Positions 1 through 5,550 of a DNA stretch of 5,550 bases are shown in pieces. The notes beneath the pieces are model-generated. The model saw only the letters and a list, made by a program, of their open reading frames with translations. It was not told the DNA's origin and did no database searches. This DNA comes from Burkholderiaceae bacterium (GTDB lineage Bacteria > Pseudomonadota > Gammaproteobacteria > Burkholderiales > Burkholderiaceae), in the NCBI GenBank assembly GCA_022701845.1, contig JAKONS010000045.1, positions 1 through 5,550 of the forward strand. Reading direction: 5' to 3'. The translations under genes and the position numbers were made by a program. Position 1 is the first letter of the stretch. The number at the start of each line of letters is the position of its first letter.

Positions 1-2000
1 CTCCAGCTCCGACACCTGCGCCGACACCTGCGCCGACACCTGCGCCAGAACCGGCACCCGCTCCGGCGCCCACGCCAGCGCCTGCGCCAGCCCCGACCCC
101 CACGCCGGCTCCAGCTCCGACGCCTGCACCGACCCCGGCGCCAGAACCAGCACCCGCTCCGGCACCTACGCCGACGCCTGCGCCAGCCCCGACCCCCACG
201 CCGGCTCCAGCTCCGACGCCTGCACCGACGCCTGCGCCAGAACCGGCACCCGCTCCGGCGCCCACGCCAGCGCCAGCTCCGGCACCCACGCCGACGCCTG
301 CGCCGGCCCCGACGCCCACACCCGCACCAGCTCCAACGCCGGCTCCGACACCTGCACCGGCGCCAACGCCGACACCCGCGCCTGCACCGACGCCAGCGCC
401 AGCGCCGACACCCACACCGGCACCCGCTCCAACACCGACACCCGCGCCTGCGCCGACCCCGGCACCAGCGCCAACACCAGCTCCGGCCCCAACACCAGCC
501 CCGGCCCCGACACCGGCCCCCGCCCCGGCACCGACCACCCCCGGCCTCACCGTCCGCGGCTTCTCCGTCACGCCGAACGCCCTGCAGGATCGCGCCCTGA
601 CCGGCGCCACCGCGACCTACGCCCCCAACGGCCAGCCGCAGCGTTTCGAATCCGGCACCACCTCGGTCACCCGCAACGGTCCGGCCACCGGACCGGCCAC
701 CGGACCGGGCGCGAATTTCTACAGCAGCGGCAGCGCCACGACGAACGACCTGCTGCAGCTCGGCAACTGGGATTCGTCGACCTGGAGCGTCGGCGCCGTC
801 AGCAGCACGGATGCCCGCTTCGCCTATGTCACCGGCGTGCCCGTCGCGCCGCAGTTCGTCCTGACCAGCCAGCGCGCCACCTACACCCTGGCCGCGTCCA
901 CGCCGGTCTACACCAGCCAGAACCGCGTCGGCTCGGTCGACTCGGCCACGCTGTCGGTCGATTTCTTCACCCGCAACACCAATTCCCTGGGCACGCTGGC
1001 GGTCGCCGTCGACCTGCCCTCCGGCGCGGGTCCGGGCACCAACCGCTACAACCTGAACGGCACCCTCGCCGGCAACGGCGCCACGCTGTCGGGCGCGCTG
1101 GGCTTGAGCGGCCCGGGCTGCGGGCCTGCGGGCAATGCCTGCCTGGGCGGCTCGGCCGCCGGCTTCTTCGCCAACGCCGCCGGCACCAAGATCGGCCTGA
1201 CCTTCGAGGGCGACACCAACACGATCGGCAGCTTCGGCGGCGCCCTGGCGTTCACCCAGGCCGGTGCGCGCGGCGCCATACCCTCCACCGCCGGCAACGT
1301 CGCCGCGTCCTATGTCACCAGCTTCGCCTACCAGACCTCCATCGGCGCGCCGGCCCAGCGCACCACCCTCCCGGACGGCGACCGCGTGTTCTTCCAGGGC
1401 GTCGAACTGGTCGAGTCGCGGCCGCGCGGCAGCCAGCCGGACATCGTCAAGGGCGGCAACGTCACCGCCGCCAGCGCCGGCGCCGGCGGCATCGGCGTGC
1501 CCGGCAGCCTCGACTTCATCGGCTGGGGCAGCTGGGAGTCGGGCAACATCAACGGCACGGTGGGCCTGCCGGTGATCAGCAACGTGCACTACATCGTCGC
1601 CACCCCGACCACCGACGCCTCGATGCCGACCTCCGGCACCGCGAGCTACAACCTGATCGGCGGCAGCGCGCCGGTGTCGTCCACGCGCGGAACCGGCACG
1701 CTCAACAGCGGCACCTTCACCGCCAACTTCACCAATGCCACCGTCGGCACGGTGCTGAACCTGGGCTTCGGCAACACCACCTACACCGTCGGCGGCACCG
1801 GCCAGTTCCGCCAGCCGGGCAACGACGCGGCGATCATCGTGCCGGGTACCGGCAGCAACGGCGCGCCGATCGCGGCGGTCATCAACGGCGTCTTCAGCGG
1901 TGCCAACGCGATCCGCGCCGGCATCACCTACAGCGTCAACGGCGGCTTCCTGACCACCGGCGTCATCAACGGCGCCGCGGTGTTCCAGAAGGCGCCCTGA
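1..2000 (+). CDS. Large Pro-rich, probable FecR-type envelope protein with duplicated C-terminal beta domain (5' partial)
   Basis: The reading frame is open from base 3 to a TGA at 1998-2000 (665 visible residues, numbered from base 3). The start lies outside the window. Residues 1-178 are a strict Pro-X tract with X = Ala, Thr or Glu. Residues about 182-421 and 422-665 are Gly/Ala/Thr/Asn-rich and read as two diverged copies of one domain. Both have a Trp-containing start (W256; W508/W511), a TYTL/SYNL strand, an AVDLP/NLGFG stretch, a GFFAN/GVFSG turn (G387; G629) and a closing GALAF/GAAVF strand. Copy one also has Cys373 and Cys380, absent from copy two. No catalytic motif or membrane helix is visible. 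From memory, Burkholderiales proteins annotated 'FecR domain-containing' share this Pro-linker plus C-terminal domain layout, with FecR at the unseen N-terminus. The closing strands also recall TbpB-like barrels. The family name is inference; the architecture is seen. A GTG at 837 is internal and not a start, because the frame continues upstream without a stop. Confidence 0.85.
   Translation, partial: PAPTPAPTPAPTPAPEPAPAPAPTPAPAPAPTPTPAPAPTPAPTPAPEPAPAPAPTPTPAPAPTPTPAPAPTPAPTPAPEPAPAPAPTPAPAPAPTPTPAPAPTPTPAPAPTPAPTPAPAPTPTPAPAPTPAPAPTPTPAPAPTPTPAPAPTPAPAPTPAPAPTPAPAPTPAPAPAPTTPGLTVRGFSVTPNALQDRALTGATATYAPNGQPQRFESGTTSVTRNGPATGPATGPGANFYSSGSATTNDLLQLGNWDSSTWSVGAVSSTDARFAYVTGVPVAPQFVLTSQRATYTLAASTPVYTSQNRVGSVDSATLSVDFFTRNTNSLGTLAVAVDLPSGAGPGTNRYNLNGTLAGNGATLSGALGLSGPGCGPAGNACLGGSAAGFFANAAGTKIGLTFEGDTNTIGSFGGALAFTQAGARGAIPSTAGNVAASYVTSFAYQTSIGAPAQRTTLPDGDRVFFQGVELVESRPRGSQPDIVKGGNVTAASAGAGGIGVPGSLDFIGWGSWESGNINGTVGLPVISNVHYIVATPTTDASMPTSGTASYNLIGGSAPVSSTRGTGTLNSGTFTANFTNATVGTVLNLGFGNTTYTVGGTGQFRQPGNDAAIIVPGTGSNGAPIAAVINGVFSGANAIRAGITYSVNGGFLTTGVINGAAVFQKAP
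9..44 (+). repeat. Exact 12-bp tandem repeat, three copies
   Basis: The unit ccgacacctgcg (Pro-Thr-Pro-Ala) occurs three times without a mismatch at 9-20, 21-32 and 33-44. It may begin before the window. Perfect identity suggests recent slippage or recombination within the longer Pro-X tract. Confidence 0.95.
45..272 (+). repeat. Higher-order 96-bp repeat inside the Pro-X tract
   Basis: Units begin at 45, 141 and 237, each opening with a Pro-Glu codon pair. This places the only three Glu codons of the tract (48, 144, 240) exactly 96 bases, or 32 residues, apart. By hand count, unit one and unit two match at 89 of 96 bases. Unit three matches the first 36 bases of unit one exactly, then falls out of register while keeping the Pro-X alternation. 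Confidence 0.9.
681..704 (+). repeat. 12-bp direct duplication (Gly-Pro-Ala-Thr motif)
   Basis: The unit ccggccaccgga occurs twice in direct succession, giving a Gly-Pro-Ala-Thr repeat in the first C-terminal domain near residues 226-235. It is in frame and does not disturb the reading frame. It is probably a small slippage duplication in a surface loop. Confidence 0.85.
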
Positions 2001-2022
2001 GGCACCCTCCGGCAAACATCGT

Positions 2023-3003
2023 TCAGGGAATCAGGACGGTGCAGCCGGTGGTGCGCCGGCCTTCCAGGTCGAGGTGGGCCTGGCGCACGTCGGCCAGCGC
2101 ATAGCGCTGCTTGATCTCGATGCGCACCTGCCCCGAGCCGACCACATCGAACAAATCGTCGGCCATGGCCTGGGCCCGCTCGCGGGTGTTGTAGTGGGCG
2201 AACAGCGTCTGCCGGGTGACGTAGAGCGACTTCTTCGCCAACACCGACGGCGCGAAGGCCGGCACCGGCCCCGAGGCGCTGCCGAAGCTCACCATCAGCC
2301 CGAACGGGCGCAGGCACTCCAGCGACTGCGCCCAGGTGTCGGCGCCGACCGAGTCGTGCACCACCTTCACCCCCTGGCCGCCGGTGATCTCGGCCACCCG
2401 CGCCACGAAGTCTTCCCGGCGGTAGTCGATGGCGTGCGCCGCGCCGTGCGCCAGCGCCAGCGCGCATTTCTCGGCCGACCCGGCGGTGGCGATCAGCTGC
2501 AGCCCCAGCAGCCGGGCCCACTGGCAGGCGATCAGCCCGACGCCGCCGGCAGCCGCATGGAACAGCACGAAGTCGCCCGGCTCCAGGCCCTCCACCGGCA
2601 GCGACTTCTTCAACAGGTACTGCGCGGTCAGGCCCTTGAGCATCATGGCCGCGCCGGTCTCGAAGGAGATCGCATCCGGCAGCCGGCACACCAGCGCGGC
2701 CGGCATCACCCGCGCCTCGCAATAGCTGCCGGGCGGGCCGCCCGCATAGGCCGCGCGGTCGCCCGGCCGCAGATGGGTCACGCCCTCGCCCACCGCCTCC
2801 ACCACACCGGCGCCTTCCATGCCCAGGTACAGCGGCATCGGCGCCGGGTACAGCCCGCTGCGCTGGTAGGTGTCGATGAAATTCAGGCCGATGGCGTGGT
2901 GGCGGATGCGGATCTCGCCGGGGCCGGGCTCGCCCACCTCCACGTCCACCAACCGAAGCTCTTCCGGGCCGCCGTGGCGGTCGATGCGTACTGCGCGAAC
3001 CAT
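2023..3003 (-). CDS. qor: NADPH:quinone oxidoreductase, Qor type (zinc-independent MDR family)
   Basis: The product has 326 residues, the usual size for E. coli-type Qor (about 327). It is a cytosolic enzyme that reduces quinones with NADPH. An N-terminal GroES-like domain (about 1-125) carries NFIDTYQRSG at 41-50 and GMEGAGVV at 61-68. A Rossmann domain follows, with the cofactor loop AAAGGVG at 150-156 and the neighbouring Cys-Gln-Trp-Ala seen in Qor proteins. The C-terminal end (CTVLIP) is also typical. The zinc-ligand pattern of alcohol dehydrogenases is missing, as expected for this subfamily. I chose the ATG at 3003 because an AGGAG lies 8 bases upstream and the protein then starts directly with the family's first strand (MVRAVRI). 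An in-frame start at 3039 would add 12 residues that include the Shine-Dalgarno region. The true substrate could be another enone or quinone. The gene is divergent from the EamA transporter gene. Confidence 0.93.
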   Translation of the reverse strand: MVRAVRIDRHGGPEELRLVDVEVGEPGPGEIRIRHHAIGLNFIDTYQRSGLYPAPMPLYLGMEGAGVVEAVGEGVTHLRPGDRAAYAGGPPGSYCEARVMPAALVCRLPDAISFETGAAMMLKGLTAQYLLKKSLPVEGLEPGDFVLFHAAAGGVGLIACQWARLLGLQLIATAGSAEKCALALAHGAAHAIDYRREDFVARVAEITGGQGVKVVHDSVGADTWAQSLECLRPFGLMVSFGSASGPVPAFAPSVLAKKSLYVTRQTLFAHYNTRERAQAMADDLFDVVGSGQVRIEIKQRYALADVRQAHLDLEGRRTTGCTVLIP

Positions 3004-3011
3004 ATGTTTTT

Positions 3012-3016
3012 CTCCT
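3012..3016 (-). promoter_or_regulatory. Ribosome binding site of the quinone oxidoreductase gene
   Basis: On the minus strand an AGGAG precedes the ATG at 3003 by 8 bases, with an A-rich spacer. This site decides the start in favour of 3003 over the longer in-frame option at 3039. Confidence 0.85.
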
Positions 3017-3087
3017 GGGGTGTTGTCTGTCCGAAGCACCGCATGCTGCCACGAAGCACGCCTGCCGGCAGCCCGCGAAAACGCGCT

Positions 3088-3115
3088 GCGGCGACGCCGC
3101 GGCTACAGTCGCCGC
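3088..3115. promoter_or_regulatory. Overlapping inverted repeats in the divergent intergenic region
   Basis: A 6-bp palindrome, gcggcg-a-cgccgc (3088-3100), shares its left arm with a second, 8-bp inverted repeat: gcggcgac at 3088-3095 pairs with gtcgccgc at 3108-3115. The two alternatives are mutually exclusive. Together they cover the spacer and the -10-like element just before the EamA start. They could be an operator or an RNA/DNA hairpin, but GC-rich DNA makes such repeats by chance, so the functional call is weak. Confidence 0.25.
3104..3109 (+). promoter_or_regulatory. Putative -10 element for the EamA transporter gene (possible leaderless start)
   Basis: TACAGT matches four of six bases of the sigma-70 -10 consensus, including TA at the start and the final T. 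It ends 7 bases before the ATG at 3117, so transcription would start at or next to the start codon. No Shine-Dalgarno-like sequence precedes the ATG, which agrees with a leaderless mRNA. No convincing -35 is visible around 3081-3086. Confidence 0.4.
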
Positions 3116-3116
3116 C

Positions 3117-4019
3117 ATGCACAAGCGCCTGAGTCCCGCCACGGTTTTCCTGCTCGCCATGCCGCCGCTGCTGTGGGCCAGCAATGCGGTGGTCGGCCGC
3201 CTGGTGCACAGCCTGGTGTCGCCGATGACGCTGAATTTCCTGCGCTGGTCGGTGGCGCTGGTGGCGATGCTGCCGCTGGGCTGGATGGTGCTGCGGCGCG
3301 GCTCGCCGATGTGGCCCCGCTGGCGCCGCTATGCGCTGCTCGGCCTGTTCGGCATCGGCAGCTACAACGCGCTGCAGTACCTGGCGCTGCAGACCTCGCA
3401 GCCGCTCAACGTCACCCTGGTGGGTGCCGGCACGCCGATGTGGATGCTGCTGGTCGGGCGCTGCTGCTTCGGCGCTCCGGTGCGGCCGGCGCAGGCCGCC
3501 GGTGCGGTGCTGTCGATGGTGGGGGTGCTGGTGGTGCTGGCCCACGGCAGCCTCGATGCGCTGTTCGCCCTGCGCCTGGTGCCGGGCGATGCCTTCATGG
3601 TGCTGGCCACGGTGGTGTGGTCGTTCTACTCGTGGCTGCTGGTGCGGCCCACCGCCGACACCGACCCGCTGCGCCACGACTGGGCCGCCTTCCTCACCGC
3701 GCAGATCTTCTTCGGCACGCTCTGGGCCGGCCTGTTCGCCGGCGGCGAATGGGCCGCCGGCGCGGCGCATGTCGAGATCGGCTGGCCGGTGCTGGCCGCC
3801 GTCGTCTATGTGGGCGTCTTCCCGGCGGTGATCGCGTTTCGCAGCTTCAACGCCGGCATCGACCGGGTCGGGCCGGCCTTCGCGTCGTTCTTCATCAACC
3901 TCACCCCGCTCTACGCCGCGCTGCTGTCGGCCGCGTTCCTCGGCGAGATGCCGCATGCCTACCATGCGGCCGCCTTCGCGCTGATCGTCGCCGGCATCGC
4001 GGTGTCGTCGCGCCGCTAG
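3117..4019 (+). CDS. EamA/DMT-superfamily membrane transporter
   Basis: The product has 300 residues, standard for ten-helix DMT proteins (RhaT/EamA type), and probably exports a metabolite across the inner membrane. Hydrophobic segments lie at about 8-28, 37-58, 72-92, 97-119, 125-143, 157-176, 189-209, 222-242, 250-272 and 280-297. They make two EamA repeats (about 8-143 and 157-297). The LLWASNAVVGR stretch (18-28) opens repeat one, and NLTPLYAALLSAAFLGE (261-277) is the typical end of repeat two. The Arg-rich loop RRGSPMWPRWRR (60-71) and the Arg-Arg C-terminus suit a cytoplasmic side. The ATG at 3117 is preferred because it gives a full first helix, although it lacks a ribosome binding site. 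An in-frame ATG at 3159 would cut into that helix. The substrate cannot be told from sequence; relatives export amino acids, drugs or other small metabolites. Confidence 0.9.
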   Translation: MHKRLSPATVFLLAMPPLLWASNAVVGRLVHSLVSPMTLNFLRWSVALVAMLPLGWMVLRRGSPMWPRWRRYALLGLFGIGSYNALQYLALQTSQPLNVTLVGAGTPMWMLLVGRCCFGAPVRPAQAAGAVLSMVGVLVVLAHGSLDALFALRLVPGDAFMVLATVVWSFYSWLLVRPTADTDPLRHDWAAFLTAQIFFGTLWAGLFAGGEWAAGAAHVEIGWPVLAAVVYVGVFPAVIAFRSFNAGIDRVGPAFASFFINLTPLYAALLSAAFLGEMPHAYHAAAFALIVAGIAVSSRR

Positions 4020-4066
4020 GGCCGACGGACCCCCCAGGCGGCGTCCGGTACCGCCCTACAGCGAGA

Positions 4067-4072
4067 TAAAGT
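4067..4072 (+). promoter_or_regulatory. Putative -10 element for the small lipoprotein gene
   Basis: TAAAGT lies in the otherwise GC-rich 82-base gap after the EamA gene, 29 bases before the lipoprotein ATG. It suggests the lipoprotein has its own promoter. No clear -35 hexamer is seen 17 bases upstream, so this is tentative. Confidence 0.35.
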
Positions 4073-4091
4073 CAGCGTCCACTTCACTCAC

Positions 4092-4096
4092 GAGGA
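4092..4096 (+). promoter_or_regulatory. Ribosome binding site of the lipoprotein gene
   Basis: GAGGA precedes the ATG at 4102 by 5 bases. It supports that start, which also yields a proper lipoprotein signal peptide. Confidence 0.75.
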
Positions 4097-4101
4097 ACGC
4101 C

Positions 4102-4452
4102 ATGACACGCTCTTTTTCCCGCTTCGCCACGGCAGCCGCCACCGCGGCGCTGGCCCTGTTCACCCTGCAGGGCTGCGCCACCAAGAACTATGGCCGCCAG
4201 GGCGACTTCACCTCCTTCGAGCAGAACACCATGACCTGCCGCGAGATCGAACTCGAGGAAGCCAAGGTGCGCGGCTTCATCCAGCATGTCGACAGCGAAA
4301 GCAGTTTCGACGGCCGCAGCGTGCTGTCGTTCCTGGGCGATTTCGGCATCGGCAACACGATGGAGAAGAGCTCGGCACTGGACAGCGCCAACAAGCGCCT
4401 GGCCTCGCTGGCCGCGGCCCGACAGGCCAAGCGCTGCGCCGCCGGCGGCTGA
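4102..4452 (+). CDS. Small lipoprotein of unknown function
   Basis: The product has 116 residues. A basic N-region (MTRSFSRF) and an Ala/Leu-rich core lead to a Leu-Gln-Gly-Cys lipobox, with Cys25 as the lipidation site. Position +2 is Ala, not Asp, so sorting to the outer membrane is expected. The mature part has two predicted helical stretches (about 41-66 and 87-112) flanking a Phe-Asp-Gly-Arg-Ser-Val-Leu-Ser-Phe-Leu-Gly-Asp-Phe-Gly-Ile-Gly-Asn motif (69-85). Cys46 and Cys112 sit at opposite ends and could form a disulphide closing a helical hairpin. The central motif reads like a conserved family signature I have met in other proteobacterial small lipoproteins, but I cannot name a function. 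The gene has its own ribosome binding site and faces the BMP-family gene across a shared terminator. Confidence 0.85.
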   Translation: MTRSFSRFATAAATAALALFTLQGCATKNYGRQGDFTSFEQNTMTCREIELEEAKVRGFIQHVDSESSFDGRSVLSFLGDFGIGNTMEKSSALDSANKRLASLAAARQAKRCAAGG

Positions 4453-4476
4453 CCGGGCGCTGCCGGTGCCAGCATG

Positions 4477-4514
4477 AAAAAACGCCCGCCGGACCTCGTG
4501 TCCGGCGGGCGTTT
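4477..4514 (-). terminator. Strong intrinsic terminator between convergent genes
   Basis: A perfect 15-bp stem pairs 4480-4494 with 4500-4514 around a 5-base loop. Read on the minus strand it is followed by a six-U tract (the A run at 4477-4482), a canonical Rho-independent terminator for the BMP-family gene. Read on the plus strand only three U follow, within the stem, so it may also end lipoprotein transcripts but less strongly. Confidence 0.9.
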
Positions 4515-4523
4515 CCACAGGCC

Positions 4524-4544
4524 CCCGGGGTGCGCGCCCCCGGG
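4524..4544 (-). other. Short all-GC hairpin between the BMP gene stop and the terminator
   Basis: A 7-bp all-GC stem (4524-4530 with 4538-4544) closes a 7-base loop. It lies in the 3' untranslated part of the BMP-family transcript, 11 bases past the stop and just before the terminator stem. It may protect the 3' end or help pausing. Its role is unproven. Confidence 0.35.
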
Positions 4545-4555
4545 ATGGCGTCGCC

Positions 4556-5550
4556 TCAGTTGGGCACCTTGCCCTCGACGCCCTTCACATAGAACTTCAC
4601 GCCGCTCAGGAACTTGTCGTCGGCGACCGCGTCCTTGGCCAGCACTTCCTTGCCGGTGTTGTCCATGATCGGACCCTTCCAGATCGAGAACGTGCCGTCC
4701 TTCAGGCCGGCCTTGATGGTGTCGATCCTGGTCTTGATCTCGGCCGGCACGTCGTCGGCGATCGACACCAGGTCGATCGTGTTCTCCTTCACGCCCCACC
4801 AGTTGCTGCCGGTGGCCCAGGTGCCGTCGAGCTGGTCCTTGACCGTCTTGATGTAGTACGGACCCCAGTTGATCACCGCGGACGCCAGGTGGGCCTTCGG
4901 GCCGTAGGCGGTCATGTCGGAATCCCAGCCGAAGGCGCGCTTGCCTTTTTCCTGGGCGGTCTTCAGCACCGCGGGCGAGTCGGTGTTCTGGAACAGGATG
5001 TCGGCGCCGCCGTTGATCAGCGAGGTGGCGGCCTCGGTTTCCTTCGGCGGGCTGAACCATTCGTTGACCCACACCACCTTGGTCGTCACCTTCGGGTTCA
5101 CGCTCTGCGCGCCCATGGTGAAGCTGTCGATGTTGCGGATCACCTCAGGAATCGGCACCGAGCCGACGATGCCCAGCACGTTCGACTTGGTCATGGCGCC
5201 GGCGATCACGCCGGCCATGTAGGCGCCTTCGTAGGTGCGGCTGTCGTAGGTGCGCATGTTGGGCGCGGTCTTGTAGCCGGTGGCGTGCTCGAACTTCACA
5301 TCGGGGAAGTCGGGTGCCACCTTCAGCATGGTTTCCATGTAGCCGAAGGTGGTGCCGAAGATCATCTTGTTGCCCTGCGTGGCCATGTCGCGCAGCACCC
5401 GCTCGGCGTCGGCCGACTCCGGCACGCTCTCGACGAAGCTGGTGACGATCTTGTCGCCGAATTCCTTCTCCAGCGCCTTGCGGCCGTTGTCGTGCGCATA
5501 CGACCAGCCGCCGTCGCCCACCGGGCCGACATAGGCGAAGGCGATCTTCA
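4556..5550 (-). CDS. BMP/Med-family ABC transporter substrate-binding protein (5' partial)
   Basis: There are 330 visible residues, running from the right edge to a TGA at 4556-4558. The start codon and signal peptide are outside the window. A GTG at 5521 is internal, since the frame continues upstream with KIAFAYVGP, the usual first strand of the mature protein. It is a periplasmic type I binding protein that delivers solute to an ABC importer. Visible signatures, numbered from the edge, are VGPVGDGGW (7-15), PESADAERV (43-51), FEHATGY (86-92), the VGSVPIPEVIRNI hinge stretch, the QNTDSP motif, and FGWDSDM followed by YGPKAHL and INWGPYY. Characterised relatives (PnrA of Treponema, Med, other BMP proteins) bind purine nucleosides; in proteobacteria some may serve purine bases. 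A permease and ATPase would be expected next to it, outside this window. The exact ligand is inference. Confidence 0.92.
   Translation of the reverse strand, partial: KIAFAYVGPVGDGGWSYAHDNGRKALEKEFGDKIVTSFVESVPESADAERVLRDMATQGNKMIFGTTFGYMETMLKVAPDFPDVKFEHATGYKTAPNMRTYDSRTYEGAYMAGVIAGAMTKSNVLGIVGSVPIPEVIRNIDSFTMGAQSVNPKVTTKVVWVNEWFSPPKETEAATSLINGGADILFQNTDSPAVLKTAQEKGKRAFGWDSDMTAYGPKAHLASAVINWGPYYIKTVKDQLDGTWATGSNWWGVKENTIDLVSIADDVPAEIKTRIDTIKAGLKDGTFSIWKGPIMDNTGKEVLAKDAVADDKFLSGVKFYVKGVEGKVPN

Larger units (their letters stand above)
3..536 (+). repeat. Low-complexity (Pro-Ala/Thr/Glu)x89 coding tract
   Basis: Every second codon is proline for 89 consecutive dipeptides, with no exception found when read codon by codon. 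The partner residue is Ala or Thr apart from three Glu codons at 48, 144 and 240. The tract ends at the Thr-Thr-Pro-Gly junction (534-545). Such alternating Pro tracts form stiff extended linkers, as in TonB, and here one would hold the C-terminal domains away from whatever lies upstream. The spacer role is inference. Confidence 0.95.

Noticed and set aside
166..531. Minus-strand open frame of 121 codons opposite the Pro-X tract
   Set aside because: It is a by-product of the repeat: its low-complexity Ala/Leu/Val/Pro-type sequence mirrors the plus-strand alternation. It has no ribosome binding site or domain, and the plus frame continues into an ordered C-terminal domain.
1..536. CRISPR array or non-coding satellite in the repetitive left end
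   Set aside because: There are no constant repeats separated by unique spacers. The periodicity is a multiple of three and codes a continuous Pro-X protein segment in frame with the downstream domain.
837..839. GTG at 837 as the start of a separate 387-residue protein
   Set aside because: The same frame is open back to base 3 through a continuous domain and the Pro-X tract, and no ribosome binding site precedes this GTG.
2074..3132. Plus-strand open frame of 352 codons antisense to qor
   Set aside because: It has His/Arg/Gln-rich composition typical of a reverse-complement shadow and no domain. The opposite strand encodes a complete Qor protein with its motifs.
1928..3184. Minus-strand open frame of 418 codons overlapping qor in another frame
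   Set aside because: It is Arg/Gly/Ala-rich with no recognisable motif and runs over the well-supported qor gene and into both neighbours. High GC content makes such stop-free shadow frames common.
4026..4047. Possible terminator after the EamA gene (cggac/gtccg stem)
   Set aside because: The stem is only 5 bp, the loop is long and no U tract follows.
2870..4069. Plus- and minus-strand long frames (399 and 360 codons) across the EamA gene
   Set aside because: Both are Arg/Gly/His-rich without motifs. The EamA frame gives ten membrane helices and the correct family length.
4188..5072. Minus-strand frame of 294 codons overlapping the BMP gene, terminator and lipoprotein gene
   Set aside because: It reads through the terminator hairpin and two better-supported genes, and has shadow-type composition.

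Overview
The window is very GC-rich. Third codon positions are almost all G or C, gene spacing is tight and sequence families look Gram-negative. This fits a betaproteobacterium of the order Burkholderiales. That placement rests on overall character and remembered relatives, not on a marker gene. No rRNA, tRNA, CRISPR array, transposase, integrase or phage gene is visible, and no gene-free stretch exceeds about 115 bases.

Layout from left to right: (1) The plus-strand 3' part of a long surface or envelope protein runs from before base 1 to 2000. It starts with an unbroken proline-every-second-residue tract of 89 dipeptides, followed by two tandem, diverged copies of a Gly/Asn/Thr-rich beta-type domain. 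(2) A complete minus-strand gene (2023-3003) encodes a Qor-type NADPH:quinone oxidoreductase. It converges on gene 1 with only 22 bases between the stops. (3) A divergent plus-strand gene (3117-4019) encodes a ten-helix EamA/DMT-family inner-membrane transporter, with a -10-like element placed so that the mRNA could be leaderless. (4) A plus-strand gene (4102-4452) encodes a small outer-membrane-type lipoprotein of unknown function. (5) A strong hairpin terminator (about 4477-4514) separates it from (6) a convergent minus-strand gene (4556 to beyond 5550). That gene encodes a BMP/Med-family periplasmic substrate-binding protein of an ABC transporter, cut by the right edge before its signal peptide.

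The genes do not form one pathway. They look like independently transcribed chromosomal housekeeping or envelope genes: two convergent pairs (1/2 and 4/6) and one divergent pair (2/3). Four products act in or beyond the inner membrane (surface protein, exporter, lipoprotein, uptake binding protein) and one is a cytosolic oxidoreductase. I see no sign of a new multi-gene system. The most interesting object is gene 1, with its hierarchical repeat tract and duplicated C-terminal domain.
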